Of a stretch of DNA of 64,000 nucleotides, positions 20,535 to 30,799 are shown piece after piece. Origin of the DNA: Mixta sp. Marseille-Q2659 (GTDB lineage Bacteria; Pseudomonadota; Gammaproteobacteria; Enterobacterales; Enterobacteriaceae). How positions within the stretch are numbered: the stretch's first letter is position 1; every line of letters begins with the position of its first letter. The notes under the pieces were generated by a model that was given only the letters and a program-made list of their open reading frames with translations, had not been told where the DNA came from and searched no databases. The position numbers were made by a program, and so were the translations under genes. The DNA is taken from the NCBI RefSeq assembly GCF_940807255.1, contig NZ_CALNWY010000001.1:344487-408486 (forward strand), read 5' to 3'.

Positions 20535-20771
20535 TTAATGAGGGATGGTACTGGTGGTTGTGGTGGTCGCCGTGCTGGAGCCGTCTCCGCCGCCTGCGGT
20601 CGCCAGCGCAAGGCCCAGCAGCGCGCCTACTACGGCGACGCCTTCCGCATCGGAATTTCCCTTCGCTTCGGCGGTGGCCTGCGCGCCGGCAGCTTCGCCG
20701 GAAGGTTCATTGGCCATTACGTATCCGCTGACGAACAGGGCCAGTGAGCAAATTAACATTATCTTGTTCAT
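20535..20771 (-). CDS. YjbE-like secreted threonine-rich small protein
   Basis: 78 residues. A signal peptide spans about residues 1-20 (ending YVMA), followed by GEAAGAQATAEAKGNS, a hydrophobic AVVGALLGLALATA segment, then GGGDGSSTATTTTTST. This layout, and especially the LALA-TAGGGDGS plus threonine tail, closely resembles E. coli YjbE, the first gene of the exopolysaccharide operon yjbEFGH. GfcA is a more distant lookalike. Here no yjbF, G or H follows, so it is an orphan copy between greB and ompR. A candidate RcsAB box lies about 130-145 bp upstream. Function is unknown. Confidence 0.75.
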   Translation of the reverse strand: MNKIMLICSLALFVSGYVMANEPSGEAAGAQATAEAKGNSDAEGVAVVGALLGLALATAGGGDGSSTATTTTTSTIPH

Positions 20772-21308
20772 ATTTATTCCCGGCTGATAAATAGAGAAAG
20801 TTTGCCGGGATGAATATAGGTTTGTCGGGCCTGCGCTGAAAAGCGTTGTTTTTTGAACAATAGGGGCGAGTTAAGTTATTGCTGGATCGAACTTTTATTG
20901 GCTGCGAATATTCCTGGCTGAGCGTAACGGTAAAAAAATATCCGCCAGTATTTTCTGCTAATAGTTGGACTCAAGGCGCGCAAAACTGACAGCAAAGGTA
21001 GAGTTAAAAACGCCGTTTAACAGGCGAAACGGTTTTGGTAAATGTAAATAATTGATTGCAAGAGTAAATTTTTGCATGGCGCGATCTGAGCCAGTGGTTA
21101 AAAGAGTTTTAACGGCTATTTCAGAAAAGACGGATCGAAGCGTTGACGCTTATTCGATAGCGTAAAAGGCAAATAAATACGCGATAAGCTGCTGTTTAAT
21201 ATGCTTTGTAACAATTTCGGCTAGAATATAAACCATTAATGACTGTCACAGCTACGCTTCTTTTTTAACAATACCAGCTCGGGCAATAGCGCCTTTGGGA
21301 GTAACGAA
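20772..21308. other. Long AT-rich intergenic region between the yjbE-like gene and ompR
   Basis: This 537-bp gap must hold the divergent promoters of the YjbE-like gene (minus) and ompR-envZ (plus). A candidate RcsAB box at 20903-20916 is listed separately. I found no open frame with a plausible ribosome-binding site. An ompR promoter is likely near 21200-21240 (TTGTAA and TATAAA), but their spacing is only 15 bp. Confidence 0.5.
20903..20916. promoter_or_regulatory. Candidate RcsAB box upstream of the YjbE-like gene
   Basis: TGCGAATATTCCTG matches the RcsAB consensus TAAGAATATTCCTA at 11 of 14 positions, including the whole core GAATATTCCT. In E. coli yjbE is an Rcs-regulated gene, so the pairing is biologically consistent. 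It has not been tested. Confidence 0.55.
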
Positions 21309-23401
<2,093 letters not shown>

Positions 23402-23462
23402 AGCAGTCTGCCAACGCTCGCCGTTAGCTGGTTCATCGCTCCTGCGGGCGTCTGCCTGAAAT

Positions 23463-23493
23463 AAAAACCCCCGCCGTTTGGCAGGGGTTTTTT
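23463..23493. terminator. Bidirectional terminator between envZ and pckA
   Basis: An A5 run, an 8-bp stem with one mismatch (CCCCCGCC/GGCAGGGG) and a T6 run can terminate both the ompR-envZ transcript and the convergent pckA transcript. Confidence 0.85.
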
Positions 23494-23540
23494 ATTTCAG
23501 GCTTAAATCACCTTCAGAGCAGAAGGTGACTGTTTTACTT

Positions 23541-25178
23541 TTAGCATAATACCGTCAGGTTAAATCTGCGGCCCGGCTGATACCAGCGCGGCGCCCGCAG
23601 GCGTATCGGTATATTTTTCAAAGTTATTAATAAAGCGCTGCGCCAGATCCAGTGCCGATTTTCCCACTGCGAAGGATCTTCCCAGGTATTGCGTGGATCG
23701 AGAAGATGCGCATCGATACCGGCCACCGCGATTGGCATTTCCAGGTTGAAGATCGGCAGCGTTTGGGTTTCCGCCTGCGCCAGTTCGCCGCTCAGGATCG
23801 CATTGATAATCGCCCGCGTATCTTTCAGCGAAATGCGTTTGCCGGTGCCGTTCCAGCCGGTATTCACCAGCCAGGCTTCCACGCCTGCGTCCTGCATCCT
23901 TTTCACCAGCACTTCCGCATATTTGGTTGGGTGCAGCGTTAAAAATGCCGCGCCAAAGCAGGCGGAGAAAGTTGGCGTCGGCTCCGTTACGCCGCGCTCC
24001 GTACCGGCCAACTTAGCGGTAAAGCCGGACAGGAAGTGGTACTGCGTTTGATCGGAGGAGAGACGAGAAACCGGCGGCAGCACGCCAAACGCATCGGCGG
24101 TCAGGAAGATCACCTTTTTCGCATGGCCCGCTTTGGAGACCGGCTTAACGATGTTATCGATATGGTAAATCGGATAGGAGACGCGCGTGTTCTCCGTTTT
24201 GCTGGCGTCATCAAAATCGATAGAGCCGTCGCTGCGCACCACCACGTTTTCCAGCAGCGCATCGCGGCGGATTGCGTGATAAATCTCCGGCTCCGCCTGC
24301 TCTGACAGCTTGATGGTTTTCGCGTAGCAGCCGCCTTCGAAGTTGAACACGCCGTCGTCGTCCCAGCCATGCTCATCATCGCCAATCAACTGACGTTTAG
24401 GATCGGTGGAAAGGGTGGTTTTCCCCGTGCCAGAAAGACCGAAGAACACCGCCACGTCGCCCTGTTCGCCCACGTTAGCCGAGCAGTGCATCGAGGCGAT
24501 CCCTTTCAGCGGCAGCAGGTAGTTCATCACCGCGAACAGGCCTTTCTTCATTTCACCGCCGTACCAGGTGCCGCCGATCAACTGCATTTTTTCAGTGAGG
24601 TTAAAAGCGATGAAGTTCTCAGAATGCAGGCCCTGCTGCTGCCAGTTGGGGTTGGTGCATTTCGCGCCGTTCATCACCACGAAATCGGGTGTGAAGCTGG
24701 CCAGACTTTCCTCATCGGGACGGATAAACATGTTTTTGACAAAGTGTGCCTGCCAGGCGACTTCGGTAATAAAGCGGACGCTCAGACGGGTATCAGGGTT
24801 GGCACCACACCAGGCGTCTACCACAAACAGACGTTTACCGGAGAGCTGTTGCGTGACGCAACCCTTAAGCGCTTGCCAGGTTTCCTGAGACAGGGGCTGA
24901 TTATCGTTTTTACCTTTGCCCTGATCGTTCCACCACAAGGTGTCGCGGGTCGTATCGTCGCGCACAATATATTTATCTTTGGGTGAGCGTCCGGTGAACA
25001 CACCGGTATCCACGGCAATCGCCCCGGACTGCGTTAGCGTACCGCGCTCGTAGCCGGACAGACCGGGCAGGGTTTCTTCCTTAAATAAAGTTTCATAATC
25101 GGGATTATGGATGACTTCAACCGTATCAGTGATGCCATAAGCGACGAGGTCCTGTGGAGTCAGGCCATTAGGGCGCAT
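23541..25178 (-). CDS. pckA: PckA, ATP-dependent phosphoenolpyruvate carboxykinase, with frameshifted C-terminus
   Basis: The first ~505 residues match E. coli PckA (540 aa): [10 protein letters not shown], the substrate-binding GGEMKKG, the P-loop GLSGTGKTT at 247-255, and the adenine-binding region near [10 protein letters not shown]. It converts oxaloacetate to PEP in gluconeogenesis. After QWE the frame departs from the family. The correct ending ([12 protein letters not shown], then the ending [11 protein letters not shown]) lies in the next frame and would stop at 23560-23562. Restoring one A to the A4 run (T4 at 23659-23662 on the plus strand) gives a 539-residue protein. As written, about 34 native C-terminal residues are replaced by 40 unrelated ones. 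This is either a base-calling error in a homopolymer or a real lesion. Confidence 0.93.
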   Translation of the reverse strand: MRPNGLTPQDLVAYGITDTVEVIHNPDYETLFKEETLPGLSGYERGTLTQSGAIAVDTGVFTGRSPKDKYIVRDDTTRDTLWWNDQGKGKNDNQPLSQETWQALKGCVTQQLSGKRLFVVDAWCGANPDTRLSVRFITEVAWQAHFVKNMFIRPDEESLASFTPDFVVMNGAKCTNPNWQQQGLHSENFIAFNLTEKMQLIGGTWYGGEMKKGLFAVMNYLLPLKGIASMHCSANVGEQGDVAVFFGLSGTGKTTLSTDPKRQLIGDDEHGWDDDGVFNFEGGCYAKTIKLSEQAEPEIYHAIRRDALLENVVVRSDGSIDFDDASKTENTRVSYPIYHIDNIVKPVSKAGHAKKVIFLTADAFGVLPPVSRLSSDQTQYHFLSGFTAKLAGTERGVTEPTPTFSACFGAAFLTLHPTKYAEVLVKRMQDAGVEAWLVNTGWNGTGKRISLKDTRAIINAILSGELAQAETQTLPIFNLEMPIAVAGIDAHLLDPRNTWEDPSQWENRHWIWRSALLITLKNIPIRLRAPRWYQPGRRFNLTVLC

Positions 25179-25559
25179 ATTACTGTTCCTTTATCGGTTT
25201 GTACTGCAACAAATGTTGAGGGGACTTGCTGCCACTTGCCGTAAAGCGCCATGAAGCGATTCACGTTGCTTTACAATTGCGGCAGTCTACTCCTGTCAAA
25301 AAGCAGCGAAAGGGGCGAATAGCAGAAATGAGAGACGAAACGTTTTTTTATGGAAATTCATCTGAATCCGATGAAAAGTTATGGATAGCAGCGCACAGTT
25401 TATAAAACGCTATTTTAATATTTTAGCGGCACGTTATTGTTTTAATTTAAAAACTCCGCCCAGGCTCTTGAGTGGTGCGACACTATAGTGCGCGTGTAGC
25501 CTGCCGCTTTGTTAATAAAAAAGGCGGCCAAAGCCGCCCTGGTTTTTGTTAACGATCGA
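25179..25559. other. Intergenic region between pckA and hslO
   Basis: This 381-bp gap lies upstream of pckA and downstream of hslO, both on the minus strand. It holds the hslO terminator at its right end and should hold the pckA promoter. I could not identify a convincing CRP or Cra site by eye. A short open frame running into hslO from this side has no family similarity. Confidence 0.5.
25516..25538 (-). terminator. Rho-independent terminator of the yrfG-hslR-hslO run
   Basis: A 6-bp GC stem (GGCGGC/GCCGCC) with a 4-nt loop is followed on the minus strand by six T residues. It lies 22 bp past the hslO stop. The other side also has a T5 run, so it may work both ways. Confidence 0.8.
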
Positions 25560-26438
25560 TCAGTGAATTTGCGCGCTGCTGCTGCCTGAATCGTTACGGA
25601 TAGCAGCAATATCAACTGCATCGTAAATATAGTGGCTGCCGCAATAGTCGCAGTGCATATCGATCTGACCATCTTCTTCAAGAATCTGATCAACTTCTGC
25701 CTGCGGCAGCGTTTTCAGCACTTCGCCGCAGCGTTCGCGTGAGCAGCTGCACTTAAAGCTGACGTTCTGCGGTTCATAAAGTGTGACTTCTTCCTGGTTA
25801 TAGAGACGCCACAGCACTTCGTTTGCCGGCAGGCCGATTAGCTCTTCCGTTTTGATAGTCTCCGTCAGCGTCGCCAGATGGTTGAAATCTTCTTTATCAG
25901 TATTCTGCGCCGGCAGGACCTGCAGCAGAATACCGCCTGCGCCCGGCTGGCCTTCATGCTCGCCGGTACGGATAAACAGGCGCGTCGGCAGCTGCTCAGA
26001 GCGCATAAAGTAATCTTCCAGGCAGGCGGCCAGCGTATCGCCTTCCAGACCGACCACGCCCTGGTAGCGCTCGCCTTTTTCCGGGGAAATGGTGATCACC
26101 AGATAGCCGTTGCCGACCATCTCTTTTAGCGTGCTGCCCGGCGCGATTTCGCCCTGAACGCGCGCCACGCCGCGCATTTCCTGGCGGTTATTGCCGTTGA
26201 TTACCGCCAGCGTCAGCGCGCCGTCGCCCTGCAGCTGAACGGTGATGTCGCCTTCGAATTTCAGCGTGGCGGTCAACAGGCTGGTGGCTACCAGCAGTTC
26301 GCCCAGCAGCTGCTGAACCGGCTGCGGATAATCATGACCGGAAACAATCTCGCGCCATGTGTCGGATAAATTAACCAGTTCGCCGCGAACCGCGTGGTTT
26401 TCGAACAGGTAACGGTGCATTTGGTCTTGGTGAGCCAT
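25560..26438 (-). CDS. hslO: HslO (Hsp33), redox-regulated holdase chaperone
   Basis: 292 residues, the same length as E. coli Hsp33. The C-terminal redox switch has its four zinc-ligating cysteines as CxC and CxxC (KCSCSRERC and [10 protein letters not shown]). The N-terminal core carries the substrate and dimer surface. Oxidation of the cysteines releases zinc, unfolds the linker and activates holdase function. It lies directly downstream of hslR, as in the E. coli heat-shock pair. Confidence 0.97.
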   Translation of the reverse strand: MAHQDQMHRYLFENHAVRGELVNLSDTWREIVSGHDYPQPVQQLLGELLVATSLLTATLKFEGDITVQLQGDGALTLAVINGNNRQEMRGVARVQGEIAPGSTLKEMVGNGYLVITISPEKGERYQGVVGLEGDTLAACLEDYFMRSEQLPTRLFIRTGEHEGQPGAGGILLQVLPAQNTDKEDFNHLATLTETIKTEELIGLPANEVLWRLYNQEEVTLYEPQNVSFKCSCSRERCGEVLKTLPQAEVDQILEEDGQIDMHCDYCGSHYIYDAVDIAAIRNDSGSSSAQIH

Positions 26439-26464
26439 AGTTTTTCTCTCGTGTTGGCGGCGCG

Positions 26465-26866
26465 TTATTCGTCGCCAGAAAATTTGAATTTCATCAGATC
26501 GCGGCGCTCTTTTTTATCAGGCCGACGATCGGGATGGGGCATAGTCAGCGCGTTCATTTTGCGCGCCTGCGCCATTTTTTCGCGTTTCTCAACGCTTTCC
26601 GCCGTCTCGCTGTATAGCTGCTGCGCTTCCGTCGCCGGACGGCGCTGATCGGTAACGGCGCAGATGATAACCGTGCGCTCATCGTTGCCCTGGCGTAATT
26701 TCACTTCGGCATTCAGCTCCACCAGCTTGCTGGGCTTGCTGCGCTGACCGTTATAGTGAACTTTGCCGCCCTCAATCATCTCACGCGCCAGCGCGCGGGT
26801 TTTGTAGAAGCGCGCGGCCCACAGCCATTTATCGAGGCGGACGCCTTCTGTGGATTTCTCTTTCAT
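26465..26866 (-). CDS. hslR: HslR (Hsp15), ribosome-associated RNA-binding heat shock protein
   Basis: 133 residues, the E. coli length, starting MKEKS. The S4 RNA-binding motif is at the N-terminus ([27 protein letters not shown]), followed by a basic tail ([11 protein letters not shown]). It binds free 50S subunits that carry nascent chains after heat shock. A GTG directly before the ATG is also open, but GGGAG is spaced properly only for the ATG. It lies between yrfG and hslO. Confidence 0.95.
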   Translation of the reverse strand: MKEKSTEGVRLDKWLWAARFYKTRALAREMIEGGKVHYNGQRSKPSKLVELNAEVKLRQGNDERTVIICAVTDQRRPATEAQQLYSETAESVEKREKMAQARKMNALTMPHPDRRPDKKERRDLMKFKFSGDE

Positions 26867-26882
26867 CACTGCTCCCGTCGGT

Positions 26883-27563
26883 TTACCGCGCCTGGGGCGC
26901 CAGCGCGCCGAGCAGCGTTCGGTAATCGCTCACGCTTTGATGGCGAGCGAAGGTTTTCATCGGCATACCGGAATCAGGATTGCTGACGCCAAGACACCAC
27001 GCGATTCCCCAGCTCTTCGCCGCATCCAGCACCGGCTCGCTGTCATCAATAAACAGCGTGCGGTGATTTTCGAAGCCGGTCTGCTGCTGCACAGCCTGCC
27101 ATAAGCGCTGATCTTCTTTCGGAAAGCCAAATGTATGGGTCGAAAGTAATAAATCAAGGTGCTGTCCAAGGCCGGTTTGCTTTAGTTTTACATCCAGATT
27201 CCAAGGATGCGCATTGGTGAGCAGAATGGTGCGTTTGCCGCTGGCGCGCAGGGCGTGCAGGAGAGGAAGGGTATCATCGCGCAAACGCGCGCGGGCGCGC
27301 ATCTCCCAGGTCATCGCACGAATGTCCAACTCCAGCTCGCGACTCCAGTAATCCAGACAATACCAGTTTAGCGTATGCTGCACCGCCTGGTACTTCGCCA
27401 TAATGAGCTGGTTGGCTTCGGCCAGCGGGATGCCGTGCCGTTGACTGAGGCTTTCCGGTACCAGCGTCAGCCAGAAATAGCTGTCGAAGGCCAGATCGAG
27501 CAGCGTGCCGTCCATATCCAGCAGCACGGTATCGATATTTTGCCAGTCAATGCTGGTTTCCAT
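26883..27563 (-). CDS. yrfG: YrfG, HAD-family GMP/IMP nucleotidase
   Basis: 226 residues (E. coli YrfG 222). HAD motif I is LLDMDGTLLDL, motif II LLTNAHP, the lysine lies in FGFPKEDQRL, and motif IV is TLFIDDSEPVLDAA. In E. coli the enzyme hydrolyses GMP and IMP. A longer frame reaches 27599. I chose the ATG at 27563 because GGGAGG lies just before it and METSIDW aligns with the E. coli start. It heads the yrfG-hslR-hslO cluster. Confidence 0.93.
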   Translation of the reverse strand: METSIDWQNIDTVLLDMDGTLLDLAFDSYFWLTLVPESLSQRHGIPLAEANQLIMAKYQAVQHTLNWYCLDYWSRELELDIRAMTWEMRARARLRDDTLPLLHALRASGKRTILLTNAHPWNLDVKLKQTGLGQHLDLLLSTHTFGFPKEDQRLWQAVQQQTGFENHRTLFIDDSEPVLDAAKSWGIAWCLGVSNPDSGMPMKTFARHQSVSDYRTLLGALAPQAR

Positions 27564-27612
27564 GCCGCCTCCCATAAATGAAAAGCGACAGGGTAGCACA
27601 GTTAAAAGTGGC

Positions 27613-29751
27613 TCAGAACAGGGGACGTATATCCGGCACCGGCGACAGCGTGTGGTTAAAGCACTTATCGTAATAGCGCTGAATTTCCACGATGCGTTTG
27701 CGGTTGCGGTGGATACGGCGCAGCGCCAGCAGGCCGTTAATGATGGCGCTCAGGCTCAGCGCCACCAGCAGCAGCGAGGTAAAAAGATAACGCCACATAG
27801 TGAGCATATCCGGCGCGCTGTGCAGCGCGATATGCTGCGTGCCATTCGCGTCGGTATGAATACTGGTGATGATGCCGGAGGCGCTAAATGAGGTATGCAG
27901 CAGCATTCCCGCCAGGCGTTGGAGTTCATCCCACTGATCCGATGCGTTGAAATCAAACAGGGAAACGGTCGGTTGCGGATGATTAACCAGCTGGCGGCCC
28001 TCATCGCTGACAATCAGGAATCCGCCGGGCGGCGGGCTGTTCAGCGCTTCGGCGGCCCGATGCGTTTCACGATAGAAAAAGGTTGAGGTGGCGGTAGTTA
28101 CCAGGTTTTCCAGCGCTTCGGCGCTAACCGGACGCAGCAGCACATTCATGCCGTTTAACGCCCCGGAGGAGGCGCGGCCGACCAGCGTTTCCCAGTCTTT
28201 CGCATTGCCAAGGTTAACCAGCGCGTTTTTCAGCCTGACGCAATCCTGCTGCTGGCTACACAGCTCCTGGGTTTTCAGCACCAGATCGGAAAAGTCATCC
28301 AACAGGATCATGCCTGATTTCTGGATCGCCGTCGCCAGCTGCGGGTTGAGCTTGCTGTCAGTGTTATTTTGCGGATGCAGCTGTTGATTGGTTAAATCCA
28401 CCAGTGCCGAGGCTTTATCAATAATTTCTGACTGTGGCAGCGGCAGGGGAGAGGCCATATTCCAGTAAATCGCCGAGCAGTCGAACGGCATAAACGCATA
28501 GCTGCGGTTGCTCTGATAGCTGGCAGGGACGGAACACATGCCGGTGCCGCTAACTTTCAGGCTGTCGCCGACGTGCAGCGTCGCCTGTTCCAGCGCGGCC
28601 ACGGAATTAACCTCGATTCGCTCGGAGCCTTTCAGCCACGCCAGACTGAGTTTCAGCGGCATAGTCAGCGGCACCCAACTGATCAGCAGCGCCAGTACCA
28701 GCAGCGAACCGCAGGCCAGCACCATGTTCTTTTTCCAGCGCTGAATCGGGAAGTTACGCACTTCATCCTGCAGCGACAGGAAACGGCCCTGCCGCACGAC
28801 CTGACGGTTCAGATAGATATCCACATCGGTCGTCTGGCCTAAATCGTGCGCCACATACGGCTGCCAGTGCGGCGGATAGACCAGGTCGATAATGCCGAGA
28901 GAGATATTGTTGACCTGCCCCTGGTTCGATTCGCTAAACAGCCCCCAGCGCTTCGGCGCGCCGCGCAAGCAGTGGATTTCGCGCAGATCTTTTTCACGTG
29001 GCCGACGGTACATAAACCACAGGCTGACCAGAATAATGATGACGCTGACGCTGACCAGCCACGGCATAAAGATAAGCGGCGTCAGCAGGCTGATAAAAAA
29101 GAGCAACAGGCCGCCGCTGATTACCGTGGCTTCGCGCGAGCCGTCGCTGCGCGACAGGCTATGCTCCTCCGGCGTCTCTTTGCGCACCTGAAGTAGCTCG
29201 ACGTTTTCGCTCTGTTCCTGCCGAATCGAGGCATTGGTGGCGCTGGGACGCACCACCGTCGGCAGCATGCTTTGCTCGCCGGCATAATTCACCAGCGAAT
29301 GGCCGTTCAGGGAGATGACCAGCGGAATAGAGTGGGTTTTAATCAGCTCGACAAAGTTCTCTTCGGCGATGTACTGCTCCCACAGCGGCGGAAGGTGTAC
29401 CTCAAGCGCGTCGAGATAGTAGCGCCATTTTTGCGGATCGTCGGTAGAAAGCCCGTAGCGGGTAATCGCGCGGGTAACAGGATAAACTTTATTGCTTTGC
29501 GAGCTGAGCGACAGCATTTCCGGCGAGGCGCTGGCACCGCCCGGCTGGATGGTGCGCTGCTTCTTTGCCAGCGTATCGAGATAACGCTCTACGGCGTCGC
29601 GCTCTTCGCTGGTCATCAGACGATGGGGCGGATTAATAAACGGCAGGGGCTTCGCCAACGGCGGACGATGCCGCATAGCGTACCAAAAACAGATACCTGC
29701 AATAAGTGAGCAGGTAAGCATTACACCCAGAATAATAATTATTGTGTTCAT
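27613..29751 (-). CDS. igaA: IgaA (YrfF/UmoB), inner-membrane attenuator of the Rcs phosphorelay
   Basis: 712 residues (E. coli YrfF 711). An N-terminal membrane helix (3-25) precedes a cytoplasmic domain. Two central helices follow (ISGGLLLFFISLLTPLIFMP and VSVIIILVSLWFMY), then another (LACGSLLVLALLISWVP), a periplasmic domain with cysteine-containing SEIIDK and KTQELCSQQQDC segments, and a final helix near residue 665. IgaA restrains RcsD and is essential in strains with a working Rcs system. It is divergent from nudE, as in E. coli. The candidate RcsAB box at 20.9 kb shows a downstream target of this pathway may lie nearby. Confidence 0.95.
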   Translation of the reverse strand: MNTIIIILGVMLTCSLIAGICFWYAMRHRPPLAKPLPFINPPHRLMTSEERDAVERYLDTLAKKQRTIQPGGASASPEMLSLSSQSNKVYPVTRAITRYGLSTDDPQKWRYYLDALEVHLPPLWEQYIAEENFVELIKTHSIPLVISLNGHSLVNYAGEQSMLPTVVRPSATNASIRQEQSENVELLQVRKETPEEHSLSRSDGSREATVISGGLLLFFISLLTPLIFMPWLVSVSVIIILVSLWFMYRRPREKDLREIHCLRGAPKRWGLFSESNQGQVNNISLGIIDLVYPPHWQPYVAHDLGQTTDVDIYLNRQVVRQGRFLSLQDEVRNFPIQRWKKNMVLACGSLLVLALLISWVPLTMPLKLSLAWLKGSERIEVNSVAALEQATLHVGDSLKVSGTGMCSVPASYQSNRSYAFMPFDCSAIYWNMASPLPLPQSEIIDKASALVDLTNQQLHPQNNTDSKLNPQLATAIQKSGMILLDDFSDLVLKTQELCSQQQDCVRLKNALVNLGNAKDWETLVGRASSGALNGMNVLLRPVSAEALENLVTTATSTFFYRETHRAAEALNSPPPGGFLIVSDEGRQLVNHPQPTVSLFDFNASDQWDELQRLAGMLLHTSFSASGIITSIHTDANGTQHIALHSAPDMLTMWRYLFTSLLLVALSLSAIINGLLALRRIHRNRKRIVEIQRYYDKCFNHTLSPVPDIRPLF

Positions 29752-30159
29752 GCTTTGCTCATTCCAGCCAAACTGCTGCCGTCACTATGATTGCTCGCTC
29801 CGGGCTAAGTTATAGGGAGTTTACTAATTTTGGCGGGATTGGGCAGTGGTGGCAACCAACCTGATAACTAAAATAGCGCACAAAATCATAAAATTAGAAC
29901 TACTATACAGAATTCCTTGCCGGAATATTACCTGTCGCCTGTCGAGGAAAGTATCGGCATTATCCTATTTCCTTATCGCTTATTGACATTGTGATAAAAT
30001 TTTTCCTCAGGCATTACAAGCAATTGTTATAAAAAAGTAAATTAAATCATCTGGCGATTGGATTCCCGTGATGCCTGTCGCACAATGTCATTTTGCCGAT
30101 CTTTACGCCATGACGATGACCGGCCAGCGATGATCAACCGCGCTTTAACAGGGGCCCCC
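29752..30159. other. igaA-nudE divergent intergenic region
   Basis: This 408-bp AT-rich gap must carry the divergent promoters of igaA and nudE. TTGACA at about 29981 is a possible -35 element toward nudE, but no good -10 follows at the right distance. A plus-strand in-frame extension of nudE back to 30058 lacks family similarity. Confidence 0.45.
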
Positions 30160-30726
30160 ATGCCGAGACAATTAGAGAAACCCACTATTTTACGTGTTGA
30201 GCCTGTTGCCCGTTCGCGCCTGTTTACCATTGAGTCGGTGGATCTGGCGTTCAGTAACGGTGCGCGGCGCGTTTACGAACGTATGCGTCCCTCAGAGCGC
30301 GAAGCGGTGATGATTGTTCCCATTATCGATAACCATTTGGTACTGATTCAGGAATATGCCGTTGGGCTGGAAAGCTATGAACTTGGCTTTCCCAAAGGGC
30401 TGATCGATCCTGGCGAGACGGTATTCGAGGCGGCTAACCGCGAACTTAAAGAAGAGGCGGGCTTTGGCGCACAGCAGATGGAAGCGCTCAGCAAGCTCAC
30501 CATGGCGCCTTCCTACTTTTCCAGCAAAATGAATATTGTGGTAGCGGAAGGGCTCTATCCAGAAAAACTGGAAGGGGATGAACCGGAACCGTTGCCGGTT
30601 ATTCGCTGGCCGCTGGAAAATCTGATGGCGCTGCTACAGGAACCCGATTTCAGCGAGGCGCGTAACGTTAGCGCGTTGTTCCTGGTGCGGGAATGGTTGG
30701 CGAAGCAGCAGCGTATCGCTTACTGA
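30160..30726 (+). CDS. nudE: NudE, ADP-compounds Nudix hydrolase
   Basis: 188 residues (E. coli NudE 186). The Nudix box is complete: GLIDPGETVFEAANRELKEE with the RELKEE metal-binding core. The protein hydrolyses ADP-ribose, NADH and Ap3A-type compounds. The start MPRQLEKPTIL aligns with the E. coli N-terminus and AGGGG lies before it, so the 34-residue longer frame is rejected. It is convergent with mrcA across a shared terminator. Confidence 0.95.
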   Translation: MPRQLEKPTILRVEPVARSRLFTIESVDLAFSNGARRVYERMRPSEREAVMIVPIIDNHLVLIQEYAVGLESYELGFPKGLIDPGETVFEAANRELKEEAGFGAQQMEALSKLTMAPSYFSSKMNIVVAEGLYPEKLEGDEPEPLPVIRWPLENLMALLQEPDFSEARNVSALFLVREWLAKQQRIAY

Positions 30727-30764
30727 GCGCGTTTTACTGCCGAAGCGGTGCAGTGAGCAGTAAG

Positions 30765-30792
30765 AAAAAAGGGCGATTATTCGCCCTTTTTT
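30765..30792. terminator. Bidirectional terminator between nudE and mrcA
   Basis: A6, a perfect 6-bp stem GGGCGA/TCGCCC with a TTAT loop, then T6. It is symmetrical and serves both convergent genes. Confidence 0.9.
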
Positions 30793-30799
30793 GTTGGTA

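Noticed and set aside
25442..25693. 83-codon frame overlapping the hslO 3' end
   Set aside because: It crosses the hslO terminator and the conserved end of hslO, so it is unlikely to be coding.
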